This document shows, piece by piece, positions 8,374-16,303 of a stretch of 64,000 nt of DNA; the first letter of the stretch is position 1, and every line of letters starts with the position of its first letter. The notes beneath the pieces were generated by a model. That model made no database searches. It saw nothing but the letters and a program-made list of their open reading frames with translations, and was not told the origin of the DNA. The translations under genes were made by a program, and so were the position numbers. Origin of the DNA: Rickettsiales bacterium (GTDB taxonomy: Bacteria > Pseudomonadota > Alphaproteobacteria > Rickettsiales > UBA8987); contig JAHDCD010000005.1 in the NCBI GenBank assembly GCA_020630095.1, positions 1-64,000 of the forward strand. The letters are read 5' to 3'.

Positions 8374-8553
8374 TTATCTGCTACTTTGAGATTCAAGCCA
8401 TTGCTCGACCTCTGAAAGCTTGAACATTAGCTTATTGCCTAATTTAAGATAAGGTGGGGCTTGCCCCTGTTTTCTCATTTTGTAATAATGAGATTTACTT
8501 ATCGCAATCATGGAAAGTAGTTCGTTGAATGTTATGAGCTTCTTTTGCATCAT
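8374..8553 (-). CDS. AlpA-like excisionase / MerR-type HTH protein
   Basis: A 59-aa reading frame that I translated directly. It starts ATG ATG at 8553 and stops at 8374. It reads MMQKKLITFNELLSMIAISK at the N terminus. Next come SHYYKMRKQGQAPPYLKLG, the recognition helix and beta-wing pattern of AlpA/HTH_17 proteins, and then FKLSEVEQWLES. AlpA-type proteins are excisionases or activators for P4-type integrases and usually sit close to the integrase, as here. The SD is weak. Length, motif order and context are all as expected for the family. Confidence 0.75.
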   Translation of the reverse strand: MMQKKLITFNELLSMIAISKSHYYKMRKQGQAPPYLKLGNKLMFKLSEVEQWLESQSSR

Positions 8554-8663
8554 TTCTATTTGCTGGTTGATGATGTATTATTACTAAGCAATAATTAGAA
8601 AGGAATATCGAGGGGGGTGCCATTTTCCTTGGAGAATAGCAAGGCATTATAAGCTATTGAAGT

Positions 8664-9512
8664 TTAAGAACTTTTATACCTTGCAGAAAGTTTCTTGAGT
8701 TCTTTTATGAAGTTTTTTATCCAATCGTCCCTCATTGTCTCACTGTTATTGGCATATTCATCTACAATATAATGTAATACTTTGATCTGCGTGTGCTTGT
8801 CTGGTTCAATTTTGTCTAGCTCCATAATTAAATAAGGAACAATTACTTTCAAAACTTCATATCTTTTCTCTTTTTCATTACCTTTTTTGGTATGTAATGA
8901 GTATGAGTTATCAGGTTGTGGCTCTAGCTCTTTTAAACTCTCAAAATCAATTAATATGTCATGCCTAGAAAATTGATTGCCATTATCAAAGACAATAGCA
9001 TTATATAGCTGTTTCATTATGCGCTCTTCTTCAAAACTTGAGCTATAAGAGGCTTCTAAATCCTTTTTAAATTTATTAAGTTCTTTTGAGTAGAGGGAGA
9101 TTTTGGTAATGTTCTCACAATCATCTCTGAGTAAGTTTATAGCTTTACCATGGTCGTTCAAATACTCATTTACATTCCATAGCCTGTAGAACTCTCTTTT
9201 TATTGTGACTACAGTTGGATTGCCATAATAAACCTTCGATAACCTACCTATTGATTTAACTTTACCACTACTAAGTAGCTTGAACAAATACCTTTCATTC
9301 TCCTGATAATACTCCTCTACTTGAAAGACTTCATCAGAAGTATTTAATATGTCTACGCCATTAATTAACCTAGGTTTAGTAAGATAATATTGCGAGAGGT
9401 AGTTTACGGCATCACGCCATGAAATATATTGCTTACCTTCTAACTGCTTTTCATCTAAAGGTTCTATGTATTTAGATGATATTAACTCATCTTTGTTTTG
9501 CTTTTTTGGCAT
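8664..9512 (-). CDS. uncharacterised protein of the island
   Basis: A 282-aa soluble, charged protein with no signal peptide or transmembrane segment. The N terminus is Lys-rich. The middle (about 60-130) carries aromatic residues (VEEYYQENERYLFKLL and REFYRLWNVNEYL). The C-terminal third is helical and Lys/Glu-rich (EVLKVIVPYLIMELDKI, IKNFIKELKKLSARYK). I do not recognise a family. Its place between the integrase (34 nt away) and the excisionase suggests an element-maintenance role, possibly DNA binding. The only SD-like sequence is the weak AAAGAG. Confidence 0.55.
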   Translation of the reverse strand: MPKKQNKDELISSKYIEPLDEKQLEGKQYISWRDAVNYLSQYYLTKPRLINGVDILNTSDEVFQVEEYYQENERYLFKLLSSGKVKSIGRLSKVYYGNPTVVTIKREFYRLWNVNEYLNDHGKAINLLRDDCENITKISLYSKELNKFKKDLEASYSSSFEEERIMKQLYNAIVFDNGNQFSRHDILIDFESLKELEPQPDNSYSLHTKKGNEKEKRYEVLKVIVPYLIMELDKIEPDKHTQIKVLHYIVDEYANNSETMRDDWIKNFIKELKKLSARYKSS

Positions 9513-9546
9513 GAATACTCTTTACCATTAGCCATATATTATTCAA

Positions 9547-10782
9547 CTAACTAACCCTACCACTATCAATATCAAAGTTGAATTTAGCACCTAGGCTTTC
9601 TAACTTATCCGCCCACCATTGCATTAGGCGTATGCGCTCTTCTATATATTCAGCTTTGTTGTAAGTGGCTCTGATTTTGTTGGTTGATTTAGTGCTGTGG
9701 TGTAGTTGAATCTCAATGGCATCGGGGTGGAACTCCATAGAATTATTGGCAATAGTAGAAAAACAATGTCTCCAACCATGCATAGACATTCTATCTTTAT
9801 AACCTGCCTTATGGATTATCTTCATCATCACATGCTCACTTATAAACCTGTTTTTACCAGTTGAAGGAAATACATATTTATAACCAAAGCCTAACTCTTT
9901 AATCTGCTCTATCACATGGCGCAGTTGTTTAGAGATAGGCACGATATGAGGTTTAGTAACCTTCATCTCTTCTTCAGGCATTACAATTTGGCTATTCTCT
10001 AAATCAATATACTCCCATTTCATCTTACGAATATTGATAGGACGCAGAAATGTTAAACAGGCAAAGTGAAAGGCATATAATCCCATTGATACAGAGTTCT
10101 TGTCATATAGCTCTTTGAAAAACTGAGGTAAATCTTCTTCAAATAAGAAAGGCATATTCTTTTCTTCCTTCTTTATAACTATCTCACGCAGTTCAACATC
10201 ATTAACAGGGTTGCGGTCAATCTTCTTATGAAGTAGCGCATGCGCAAATACTCGCCTTAAATCTTCTTTCAGCTTTTGGCATGTTTCAGGCTTATCACGA
10301 ATCTTATCAAATACAGAATATAGATGGCTCGGCTCAATATCTTCAATAGGCATATAGCCAATGGCAGGGAATAAGTGTCTTTCAAATCTAGACATGTTCT
10401 TTCTATTAGTGCTATCTGAACGCTTGCCCTCTTGGGTTTTAAACCAAGCTCTAGTAATATCCTCAACGCCATTATCTAACTTGGCTTTAACTGCTAGCTT
10501 GTCCTTCTTCTTTTCTAAACTAGGATTAATACCATCTTTGATTTGGAGTTTTAGCCTATTGCGCTCTAGCCTTGCTTGTTCAAGTGAGATTTGCCCTTCA
10601 GCCTTACCATATTGACCTATTGTATAGAGAAACGCTTTGCCACCAAATCTATAACGCAGGAGGAAAGTCTTATTAACAGTTTTAGCTACTTTCGCCACTA
10701 AGCCACCACCGCAAGGTACAGTTTCACCTGCTTTAGCTGTGGCTATGGTTTTATCTCTGGTTAATTCACCTTTTCTTTGCAT
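9547..10782 (-). CDS. int: P4-type tyrosine integrase
   Basis: A 411-aa site-specific recombinase. Residues 1-90 form the DUF4102 N-terminal domain (GGKAFLYTIGQYG, then an ISLEQARLERNRLK helix). A core-binding domain follows (about 105-200). The catalytic domain carries Arg247 (FLRPINIRKMKW), a Lys near 274-277, H335-x-x-R338 (HGWRHCF), H361/H362 and the nucleophile Tyr374 (RATYNKAEY). It catalyses integration and excision of the surrounding element at tRNA-Leu(UAG), whose 3' end lies about 170 bp upstream. The gene is intact and of normal length. A TTATACAC repeat array between gene and tRNA probably holds its arm sites. Confidence 0.93.
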   Translation of the reverse strand: MQRKGELTRDKTIATAKAGETVPCGGGLVAKVAKTVNKTFLLRYRFGGKAFLYTIGQYGKAEGQISLEQARLERNRLKLQIKDGINPSLEKKKDKLAVKAKLDNGVEDITRAWFKTQEGKRSDSTNRKNMSRFERHLFPAIGYMPIEDIEPSHLYSVFDKIRDKPETCQKLKEDLRRVFAHALLHKKIDRNPVNDVELREIVIKKEEKNMPFLFEEDLPQFFKELYDKNSVSMGLYAFHFACLTFLRPINIRKMKWEYIDLENSQIVMPEEEMKVTKPHIVPISKQLRHVIEQIKELGFGYKYVFPSTGKNRFISEHVMMKIIHKAGYKDRMSMHGWRHCFSTIANNSMEFHPDAIEIQLHHSTKSTNKIRATYNKAEYIEERIRLMQWWADKLESLGAKFNFDIDSGRVS

Positions 10783-10808
10783 TTTCTAAAAGTGTATAAA
10801 GCCGTTAT

Positions 10809-10834
10809 TTTATACACAATTTTATACACTTTTG
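10809..10834 (+). repeat. 26-bp direct repeat, right copy (candidate integrase arm site)
   Basis: It is a near-identical partner of 200-225 (24/26). It lies between the integrase start and attR, with an inverted unit GTGTATAAA at about 10792-10800. The arrangement matches arm sites and may also let integrase repress its own promoter. Confidence 0.6.
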
Positions 10835-10954
10835 CAAGTCTATTAACAAAAACCAACAAGGGCGTTTGCGGACTACCGAGGACTCGAAGCCCTTGCTGAC
10901 ATTGATTTCTGAAGGACTCGCGAGGATTGTTGTGAATTTGTAAAAATCAAGAGA

Positions 10955-10971
10955 TGGTGCGCATAGAGGGA
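10955..10971 (-). repeat. attR core (tRNA-Leu 3' end)
   Basis: These 17 bases at the 3' end of the intact tRNA recur at 125-140 with one base missing. This copy restores the tRNA after integration. Confidence 0.7.
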
Positions 10972-11040
10972 GTCGAACCCCCACGCCTCGCGGCACTAGA
11001 ACCTAAATCTAGCGTGTCTACCAATTCCACCATATGCGCA
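10955..11040 (-). tRNA. tRNA-Leu (anticodon UAG)
   Basis: On the minus strand an 86-nt tRNA folds with acceptor arms TGCGCAT/ATGCGCA and an encoded CCA. The anticodon stem CTAGA/TCTAG encloses the loop TTTAGGT, giving anticodon TAG. The T arm contains GGTTCGACT preceded by a GC-rich stem, and the long variable arm is typical of leucine tRNAs. It is the integration target of the neighbouring element and remains complete, so the insertion preserved the gene. Confidence 0.95.
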
Positions 11041-11096
11041 GTTGACAGTAGTTGCGGTTTTATAATATTAACGTAGAGCTATATCAAGTAAATTTT

Positions 11097-11387
11097 ATGA
11101 CAGATATATTACAAAAACTAGAAGAGCTTATAAATGATAGGGCTGAAAATTCAGCACCGAAGGATAGCTATGTAGCTAAAATGCTTAAGAAGGGTGAGAA
11201 TAAGATTTCTCAGAAAGTAGTTGAAGAGGCAGGTGAGGTGATAATTGCCGCTTTAGCCGAGGATGAAGGGCAGGTTATCTATGAATCAGCTGATTTACTG
11301 TTTCATCTAATGCTTTTATTAAAGGCAAAAAATGTTCCACTTGATAAAGTTCTTGCTGAGCTTCAGAGTAGAATGGATATTAAGTAA
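11097..11387 (+). CDS. hisE: phosphoribosyl-ATP pyrophosphatase
   Basis: A 96-aa all-alpha MazG-like enzyme that hydrolyses PR-ATP to PR-AMP in histidine synthesis. The metal-binding signature KVVEEAGEVIIAA...YESADLLFHL (EExxE, ExxD) is complete. I chose the ATG at 11097, which begins MTDILQKLEELI as in the family, over an in-frame ATG 45 nt upstream. It stands alone beside the tRNA-Leu; in many alphaproteobacteria hisE follows hisF, so the his genes are dispersed here. Confidence 0.9.
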   Translation: MTDILQKLEELINDRAENSAPKDSYVAKMLKKGENKISQKVVEEAGEVIIAALAEDEGQVIYESADLLFHLMLLLKAKNVPLDKVLAELQSRMDIK

Positions 11388-11398
11388 TATTACTAATT

Positions 11399-11590
11399 TT
11401 CTATATTCTGGAAATATAAAAAATCTTCAAAAAATAATATTTATGCTATAATTTCTCTAAGAATCCTTATATTTCAATGGTTGTATGTGTATATTGCCGT
11501 ATTTTAGGTTCAAAATACCTTCAAAAATGGACAAAAAACGGCTAAAAACGACGATTTCTTAAGATTTTTAAAGAAAAAAAGCGTCTGTAT
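11399..11590 (+). repeat. degenerate intergenic repeat, copy 1
   Basis: It shares ordered blocks with 48233-48440 and 63581-63740: AAAAAATAATATTT, ATCCTTATATTTCAATGG (11463-11480), an AAAAACG block and ACGACGATTT. Its first 15 bases (11399-11413) are the reverse complement of the first block in the other two copies, so this copy carries a small internal inversion. Its tail CAGATTCACGATGT is displaced to about 11858 by inserted palindromes. Confidence 0.6.
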
Positions 11591-11598
11591 AGTCTTTT

Positions 11599-11721
11599 CT
11601 AATTTACACTACGTATAAATTAGGTTCATTGCTACGCAATGCAAACCAAGCTCAAGCTTGGTTTGATAGTAAATTCTAATTTAAATCCCACTGCATTATA
11701 AATTAGAATTTACTGTAGTGT
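11599..11721. repeat. nested cruciform element with four inner hairpins
   Basis: Outer arms ACACTAC (11606-11612) and GTAGTGT (11715-11721) enclose three hairpins, and a fourth overlaps the left arm. The four are CTAATTT/AAATTAG (11599-11605, 11617-11623), CATTGC/GCAATG (about 11628-11642), an 11-bp stem with a 2-nt CA loop (11642-11665), and a perfect 15-bp stem AGTAAATTCTAATTT with its complement (11668-11682, 11700-11714). It resembles a MITE or a self-complementary RNA element. Confidence 0.65.
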
Positions 11722-11722
11722 G

Positions 11723-11847
11723 CGTCATTGCGAGGATATTAGGGGATAAAACATGTTTTTTATTCCCTAATTGACGTGGCAATCCAATGATTTGTTTTCT
11801 AGGATGGATTTCTGGATTGCTTCGTAGTTGCACTCCTCGCAATGACG
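11723..11847. repeat. GTCATTGCGAG palindrome, copy A
   Basis: Terminal arms CGTCATTGCGAG and CTCGCAATGACG are inverted. Inside are the recurrent GGCAATCCA and TGGATTGC blocks and a nearly perfect 14-bp hairpin whose left arm is ATTAGGGGATAAAA. Confidence 0.85.
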
Positions 11848-11883
11848 AGTTGAGGCAGATTCACGATGTATGAATAAGTTTAG

Positions 11884-11912
11884 AAAAAAATACCCTCTGC
11901 GGAAGAGGGTAT
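11884..11912 (-). terminator. rho-independent terminator of glyA
   Basis: On the minus strand the 9-bp stem ATACCCTCT/AGAGGGTAT is followed by a run of T. It begins about 12 nt after the glyA stop codon. Confidence 0.88.
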
Positions 11913-11923
11913 TATATAGATGC

Positions 11924-13285
11924 TTAATAAATTGGGAAGTGGCTGCAAAGTTCAGTTACTTTTGCTTTAACTTCTTGTTCTACAGAATTGTTATTTTCAA
12001 TTCCGTTAGCCGCGATGCCATCTAGAACATCACCAATTAAATTACCAACTTGTTTGAACTCCTCTACACCGAAGCCACGAGTTGTACCAGCCGATGTACC
12101 TAAGCGAACACCTGAAGTTACGAATGGTTTTTGTGGGTCGTTAGGGATAGCGTTTTTGTTACAAGTTAAACCTGCGCGCTCTAAAGATTCTTCAGTATCT
12201 TTACCAGTTAAGCCTTTCGGGCGTAAATCTACTAGTACGATATGATTATCCGTTCCGCCGGTGATAATATCTACACCGCGCTGGATTAAAGTATCAGCTA
12301 GAGCACGGGCATTATCTACCACGTTTTGCGCGTAAGCCTTGAATTCAGGGGTGTTAGCCTCTTTAAATGCTACGGCTTTTGCAGCAATAACATGTACTAA
12401 TGGTCCGCCCTGAATACCAGGGAAGATAGCAGAGTTAATCGCTTGGCCTATGCCGATTGATTTACCTGATTTAGTTTTTCTAACCTCTAAATCGCCGTTG
12501 CGAGAAAGAATTAAGCCACCACGTGGCCCGCGGATTGTTTTGTGTGTAGTTGTTGTTACAACGTCCGCGTATGGTACTGGTGAAGGGTATGCGCCACCTG
12601 CAATTAAACCTGCAATGTGAGCCATGTCTACCATGAAATATGCGCCTACTTCGTCTGCGATTTCGCGGAATTTCTTCCAATCCACTACGCGTGGGTAAGC
12701 TGAGAAGCCACCAATGATTAATTTTGGTTTATGCTCATGTGCTAATGCGCGTACTTCGTCGAAATCAATAAGCCCATCTTCAGCACGAACACCATATTGG
12801 ATTGCGTTGAACCATTTACCTGATTGGTTAGGCGCTGCGCCATGTGTTAAGTGACCACCTGTTGCTAGTGATTGACCTAAGATTGTATCACCCGGTTTTA
12901 AGATTGCATTGAATACGCCTTGGTTAGCTTGCGAGCCTGAATTTGGCTGAACATTAGCATAAGTTGCACCGAATAATTCGCATGCTCTATCGATCGCTAA
13001 CTGCTCTACAGTGTCAGCGTGTTCGCAACCACCATAGTAACGCTTGCCGGGGTAGCCTTCTGCGTATTTATTAGTAAATACTGAACCTTGAGCGGTAATT
13101 GTCGCGTATGATGCAATATTTTCAGAGGCGATTAATTCAATTTGATTTTGTTGACGACCTAGCTCGGCATTAATTGCATTGGCTATTTCAGGGTCGGTCT
13201 CAAACACTGATTTAGTGAAGAAAGTTTCGCGTGAAATATTGTCGTAAGTATTGTTCATTTTTTCTAAAGCACTCATGGTGGGCAT
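11924..13285 (-). CDS. glyA: serine hydroxymethyltransferase
   Basis: A 453-aa PLP enzyme that converts serine and tetrahydrofolate to glycine and 5,10-methylene-THF. The PLP lysine lies in [14 protein letters not shown] (Lys249), and [22 protein letters not shown] and the substrate-binding Arg region (SGVRLGTSA) are all present. In-frame ATGs at 13285, 13276 and 13258 are possible starts, none with a clear SD. The family length favours 13276 or 13258. It is divergent from gltX across a block of short inverted repeats and ends at a strong terminator, so it is a single-gene unit. Confidence 0.95.
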   Translation of the reverse strand: MPTMSALEKMNNTYDNISRETFFTKSVFETDPEIANAINAELGRQQNQIELIASENIASYATITAQGSVFTNKYAEGYPGKRYYGGCEHADTVEQLAIDRACELFGATYANVQPNSGSQANQGVFNAILKPGDTILGQSLATGGHLTHGAAPNQSGKWFNAIQYGVRAEDGLIDFDEVRALAHEHKPKLIIGGFSAYPRVVDWKKFREIADEVGAYFMVDMAHIAGLIAGGAYPSPVPYADVVTTTTHKTIRGPRGGLILSRNGDLEVRKTKSGKSIGIGQAINSAIFPGIQGGPLVHVIAAKAVAFKEANTPEFKAYAQNVVDNARALADTLIQRGVDIITGGTDNHIVLVDLRPKGLTGKDTEESLERAGLTCNKNAIPNDPQKPFVTSGVRLGTSAGTTRGFGVEEFKQVGNLIGDVLDGIAANGIENNNSVEQEVKAKVTELCSHFPIY

Positions 13286-13312
13286 TATAAATAAGTGCTA
13301 TTGTAATAGCAA

Positions 13313-13391
13313 GCATATAAGAAGGGTAAGCAGATGAGCATATAAGAGGTAAATGTTGCTTATATGCTAATGAGCTTATATGCTTATATGC
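13313..13391. repeat. CTTATATGC repeat block between glyA and gltX
   Basis: GCATATAAG occurs at 13313-13321 and 13338-13346, and its reverse complement at 13359-13367, 13375-13383 and 13383-13391. The last copy ends 2 nt before the gltX ATG. The two orientations can pair into a hairpin that would cover the gltX start. It could be a divergent operator or simply a slippage-prone repeat. Confidence 0.6.
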
Positions 13392-13392
13392 T

Positions 13393-14697
13393 ATGAAAAC
13401 ACGTTTTGCACCATCGCCTACAGGTTACTTGCATATTGGTAATATGCGTACGGCATTGCTTTGCTATCTATACGCAAGGCAGGCAGGCGGTGAGTTTATT
13501 TTACGTGTTGATGATACTGACCAAGAGCGTTCAAAACAAGAATATGTAGATGGTTTGAAGGCAGATTTAGCTTGGTTGGGAATTGAATATGATTCAACGT
13601 TTAGCCAGTCGGAAAGGTTAGCTGAATATGATAAAGCCTTTGAGCAACTGAAAGATGCAGGGCGCGTATATGCAAGTTATGAAACTGCAGAAGAGTTAGA
13701 AATTAAGCGTAAGTTATTATTATCGCGCGGTCAGCCGCCGATTTATGAGCCAGCTAGCGATGCAGAGAATGAGGCTTATGTGGCAGAGGGTAGGCAGCCG
13801 CATTATAGATTCAAATTAGAGCAGAAAGAGGTTTCATGGGATGATGAAATTCGTGGACAGATTGCGATTAATTGTAAGCATCAGAGTGACCCTGTAATTA
13901 GGCGCGAAAATGGTGGGTACACTTATATGTTACCTTCAACTGTAGATGATATTTTTAGCTCTATTACTCATGTTTCGCGTGGAGAAGACCATATATCTAA
14001 CACTGCGGTGCAAATACAAATGTTTGAAGCACTTGGTGCTAAAGTTCCGCACTTTGCGCATAGTTCGCTTATTCAAAGTAAGGATGGTAAACTATCTAAG
14101 CGTAAAGGTTCGGCATCTATAAAAGATTTTAGAGCGGATAATGTTATGCCGATGGCTTTGGCATCATTTTTGAGCAAGGTTGGAACTTCGGATAATATTG
14201 AATTATTTAGTTCTATGCAGGAGCTAATTGATGGTTTTGATATTACAAAATTCTCGAAATCTACTACTACTTATGAGGAATCTGAAATTACTCGTTTGAA
14301 TACGCAGATTATTCACGAGGCTAGTTTTGATGTAGCGAAACCGTTTGTATCAAACGATATTACAGCAGAATTCTGGGAAGCGATTAAGCATAATTTAGAA
14401 AGTTTTGCACAAGCGGATGAATGGTATAAAATTATTAAGACCCCAATTAAGCCGTTAATAGATGCTGATGATTCGGGCTTTATTAGTTCAATCGCTAATT
14501 TATTACCGCAAGAATTAAATGAAGATTCTTGGAGTGAGTGGATTAATTCTATAAAGGCTGAAAATCCTGAGCGGAAGGGTAAGGGTTTGTTTATGCCTAT
14601 CCGTAAAGCGTTAACCGCACAGGAACATGGGCCTGAGATGGGTAAAATATTGCCTTTAATTGATAGGGCAGAAGTTATCCGTAGATTAACGGCTTAA
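13393..14697 (+). CDS. gltX: glutamate--tRNA ligase (short form)
   Basis: A 434-aa class I aminoacyl-tRNA synthetase. The HIGH motif is TGYLHIGN (10-17) and the KMSKS-type motif is KLSKR (233-237). The shortened anticodon-binding region fits the short GluRS forms found in alphaproteobacteria, where two GluRS paralogues often share tRNA-Glu and tRNA-Gln charging. A second copy elsewhere in the genome is therefore likely, but is not seen here. No SD is visible because the repeat block abuts the ATG. Confidence 0.93.
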   Translation: MKTRFAPSPTGYLHIGNMRTALLCYLYARQAGGEFILRVDDTDQERSKQEYVDGLKADLAWLGIEYDSTFSQSERLAEYDKAFEQLKDAGRVYASYETAEELEIKRKLLLSRGQPPIYEPASDAENEAYVAEGRQPHYRFKLEQKEVSWDDEIRGQIAINCKHQSDPVIRRENGGYTYMLPSTVDDIFSSITHVSRGEDHISNTAVQIQMFEALGAKVPHFAHSSLIQSKDGKLSKRKGSASIKDFRADNVMPMALASFLSKVGTSDNIELFSSMQELIDGFDITKFSKSTTTYEESEITRLNTQIIHEASFDVAKPFVSNDITAEFWEAIKHNLESFAQADEWYKIIKTPIKPLIDADDSGFISSIANLLPQELNEDSWSEWINSIKAENPERKGKGLFMPIRKALTAQEHGPEMGKILPLIDRAEVIRRLTA

Positions 14698-14741
14698 AAA
14701 CATTTGTTGATCATTCAAAACTATGATACAAATTAAGTATT

Positions 14742-15395
14742 ATGAGTGATGAGGAAAGGAATGTCCCAGCACAAATGATTGAAGATTTTCCTGAGCCTTT
14801 TGGTGAAGATAGTTTAAAATATTTTGAGTATTACGTGAGTATTGCTGAGATTGCGCCTGAGAAGATAAGAGAAAGGGAATTTTCTGGTCTTATGCATCTT
14901 TTTAATCCTGAGGAGGACTTTGAATGGATTTCAGGTTTATGGGAGGAATTAAGTGTAATTCCGCAATCACGTTTAATTGAAGATGGTGAGTTGAGCGAAC
15001 GTCCGTTATCACTCTTTCTATTTTCTAATCTTGTAGTGAAAGAAGGGCTTGATCTAGAATTTGTTGATGTTGATAAATTAACGAAGTTATATGACATACA
15101 GTTTGGTGTTATGGATGTTGAAACTTTTTTTGAACAGGTAACGGGTGGTGCATTAAGCTATATTTTAAGAGAAGAGAACTTTAATAGATTAATGGATCTT
15201 AGGCTTACTGGTAAGGAGCATGAGTTTATTTTAAAAGCTACGAACCCAGATGTTGAAGGCTCATATCAATCTCTTGAGCATCAAAGAAAAGAGGAGACAG
15301 AATTGTCAGCCGTGGAGAGACATACGCCTGTGGACAAGCCAGAGCCTGCTGGTGCGGGTAGTGTGAGAACTTTTTTAGGTTTTAGGAAAACTTAA
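14742..15395 (+). CDS. acidic protein of unknown function
   Basis: A 217-aa strongly acidic soluble protein (MSDEERNVPAQMIEDFPEPF...). It has no signal peptide or membrane helix and few low-complexity stretches apart from a polar C-terminal tail (about 175-205, Glu/Pro-rich) that ends in RTFLGFRKT. It lies 44 nt downstream of gltX on the same strand and converges on pstB with a 7-nt gap. I do not recognise the family. The sequence composition matches its neighbours, so recent transfer is not suggested. Confidence 0.7.
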   Translation: MSDEERNVPAQMIEDFPEPFGEDSLKYFEYYVSIAEIAPEKIREREFSGLMHLFNPEEDFEWISGLWEELSVIPQSRLIEDGELSERPLSLFLFSNLVVKEGLDLEFVDVDKLTKLYDIQFGVMDVETFFEQVTGGALSYILREENFNRLMDLRLTGKEHEFILKATNPDVEGSYQSLEHQRKEETELSAVERHTPVDKPEPAGAGSVRTFLGFRKT

Positions 15396-15402
15396 AGGTT
15401 TA

Positions 15403-16164
15403 TTAACCCACTTTGCCTTTAATATAGGCTTTGGTTAATTTATTTTGTGGGTCTTTGAAGATTTGTTTTGTTTCGCCAGTTTCAACAATTTCGCCCATGT
15501 GGAAGTAGGCGGTTTTATCCGAGATGCGTTTTGCTTGTGCCATTGAGTGCGTTACGATTACTATTGTGTAACGTTCTTTTAATTCTTCCATTAATTTTTC
15601 AATTTTAGCGGTGGCAATAGGGTCTAGCGCAGAGCATGGCTCGTCCATTAATATAACGTCAGGTGAAACGGCAATAGTACGTGCAATACATAAACGTTGT
15701 TGTTGACCGCCGGAAAGGGCTGTGCCTTTTTCGTCTAGTCTATCTTTTACTTCTTCCCATAGGCCAGCGCGTGTTAGAGATTTTTCTACTATTTTGTCAG
15801 CCTCGGCTTTGGTTTTAAATAGCCCGTGTAGTTTTGCGCCGTAAATTACGTTATCGTAAATTGATTTAGGGAATGGATTGGCTTTTTGGAATACCATGCC
15901 GATTTTTTCACGAAGTACTGTTAGCTCAACGTTGGGGTTGTAAATATCTTCATCATTGTAAGTTATATTGCCTTCAACGCGACAGCTTTCGATGGTGTCG
16001 TTCATGCGGTTTAAGCAACGTAAGAATGTAGATTTACCGCAACCAGAAGGGCCGATAAGTGCCATAATCTCGTTCTTATTCATATTAAGCGATACGCTTT
16101 TAAGCGCCTGTTTATTGCCGTAATATACTGAAACTTTCTTTGCTTTTAATACTGTCTTTGACAT
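15403..16164 (-). CDS. pstB: phosphate ABC transporter ATPase
   Basis: A 253-aa ABC ATPase. Walker A is GPSGCGKST (38-46), the signature is LSGGQQQR (150-157), Walker B is VILMDEP (170-176), and the switch His lies in VIVTHSM. The [15 protein letters not shown] segment after the Q-loop is typical of PstB. It would drive high-affinity phosphate uptake at the inner membrane. No pstS, pstC, pstA or phoU adjoins it, so the transporter genes are split. Upstream, a GTCATTGCGAG palindrome fills the gap to panB. Confidence 0.92.
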   Translation of the reverse strand: MSKTVLKAKKVSVYYGNKQALKSVSLNMNKNEIMALIGPSGCGKSTFLRCLNRMNDTIESCRVEGNITYNDEDIYNPNVELTVLREKIGMVFQKANPFPKSIYDNVIYGAKLHGLFKTKAEADKIVEKSLTRAGLWEEVKDRLDEKGTALSGGQQQRLCIARTIAVSPDVILMDEPCSALDPIATAKIEKLMEELKERYTIVIVTHSMAQAKRISDKTAYFHMGEIVETGETKQIFKDPQNKLTKAYIKGKVG

Positions 16165-16174
16165 TGCTTTTCTC

Positions 16175-16303
16175 CGTCATTGCGAGCGACTGAAAGGAAG
16201 CGAAGCAATCCAGTGATCTGGTTACTTGGCTAAATCTCTGGATTGCCACGTTGTTCATAAGACGCATAACAGTTATGTGTCTTATGAACTCCTCGCAATG
16301 ACG
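16175..16303. repeat. GTCATTGCGAG palindrome, copy B
   Basis: It starts 10 bp upstream of the pstB start and ends one base before the panB stop codon. Inside is a 17-bp hairpin (left arm GTTCATAAGACGCATAA, one mismatch, 3-nt loop). On the minus strand it lies between panB and pstB and could act as a terminator or mRNA stabiliser. Confidence 0.85.

Larger units (their letters stand above)
125..10971. mobile_element. tRNA-Leu-integrated genomic island with SIR2-HerA cargo
   Basis: The element of about 10.8 kb is bounded by a direct repeat of the tRNA-Leu 3' end. A P4-type integrase lies beside the intact tRNA, and every recognised gene is on the minus strand. Next to the integrase come an unknown 282-aa protein, an AlpA-like excisionase and a DUF3987 ATPase, a set typical of integrative elements. 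The distal half holds a lipoprotein/membrane-protein pair and the DUF262-AlbA_2/SIR2/HerA operon. No conjugation or capsid gene is visible, so the element would move passively or with a helper. The 26-bp repeats near both ends are candidate integrase arm sites. Confidence 0.82.
11388..11923. other. 536-bp gene-free stretch made of nested repeats
   Basis: The gap holds, in order, copy 1 of the degenerate repeat (from 11399), a cluster of four hairpins (11599-11721), a GTCATTGCGAG palindrome (11723-11847), a short CAGATTCACGATGT tail of the degenerate repeat (about 11858-11871) and the glyA terminator. No coding sequence is seen. Confidence 0.8.

Noticed and set aside
10805-10996. 63-aa minus-strand frame overlapping tRNA-Leu
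   Set aside because: It runs through the tRNA gene and the integrase upstream region, and shows no domain or SD.
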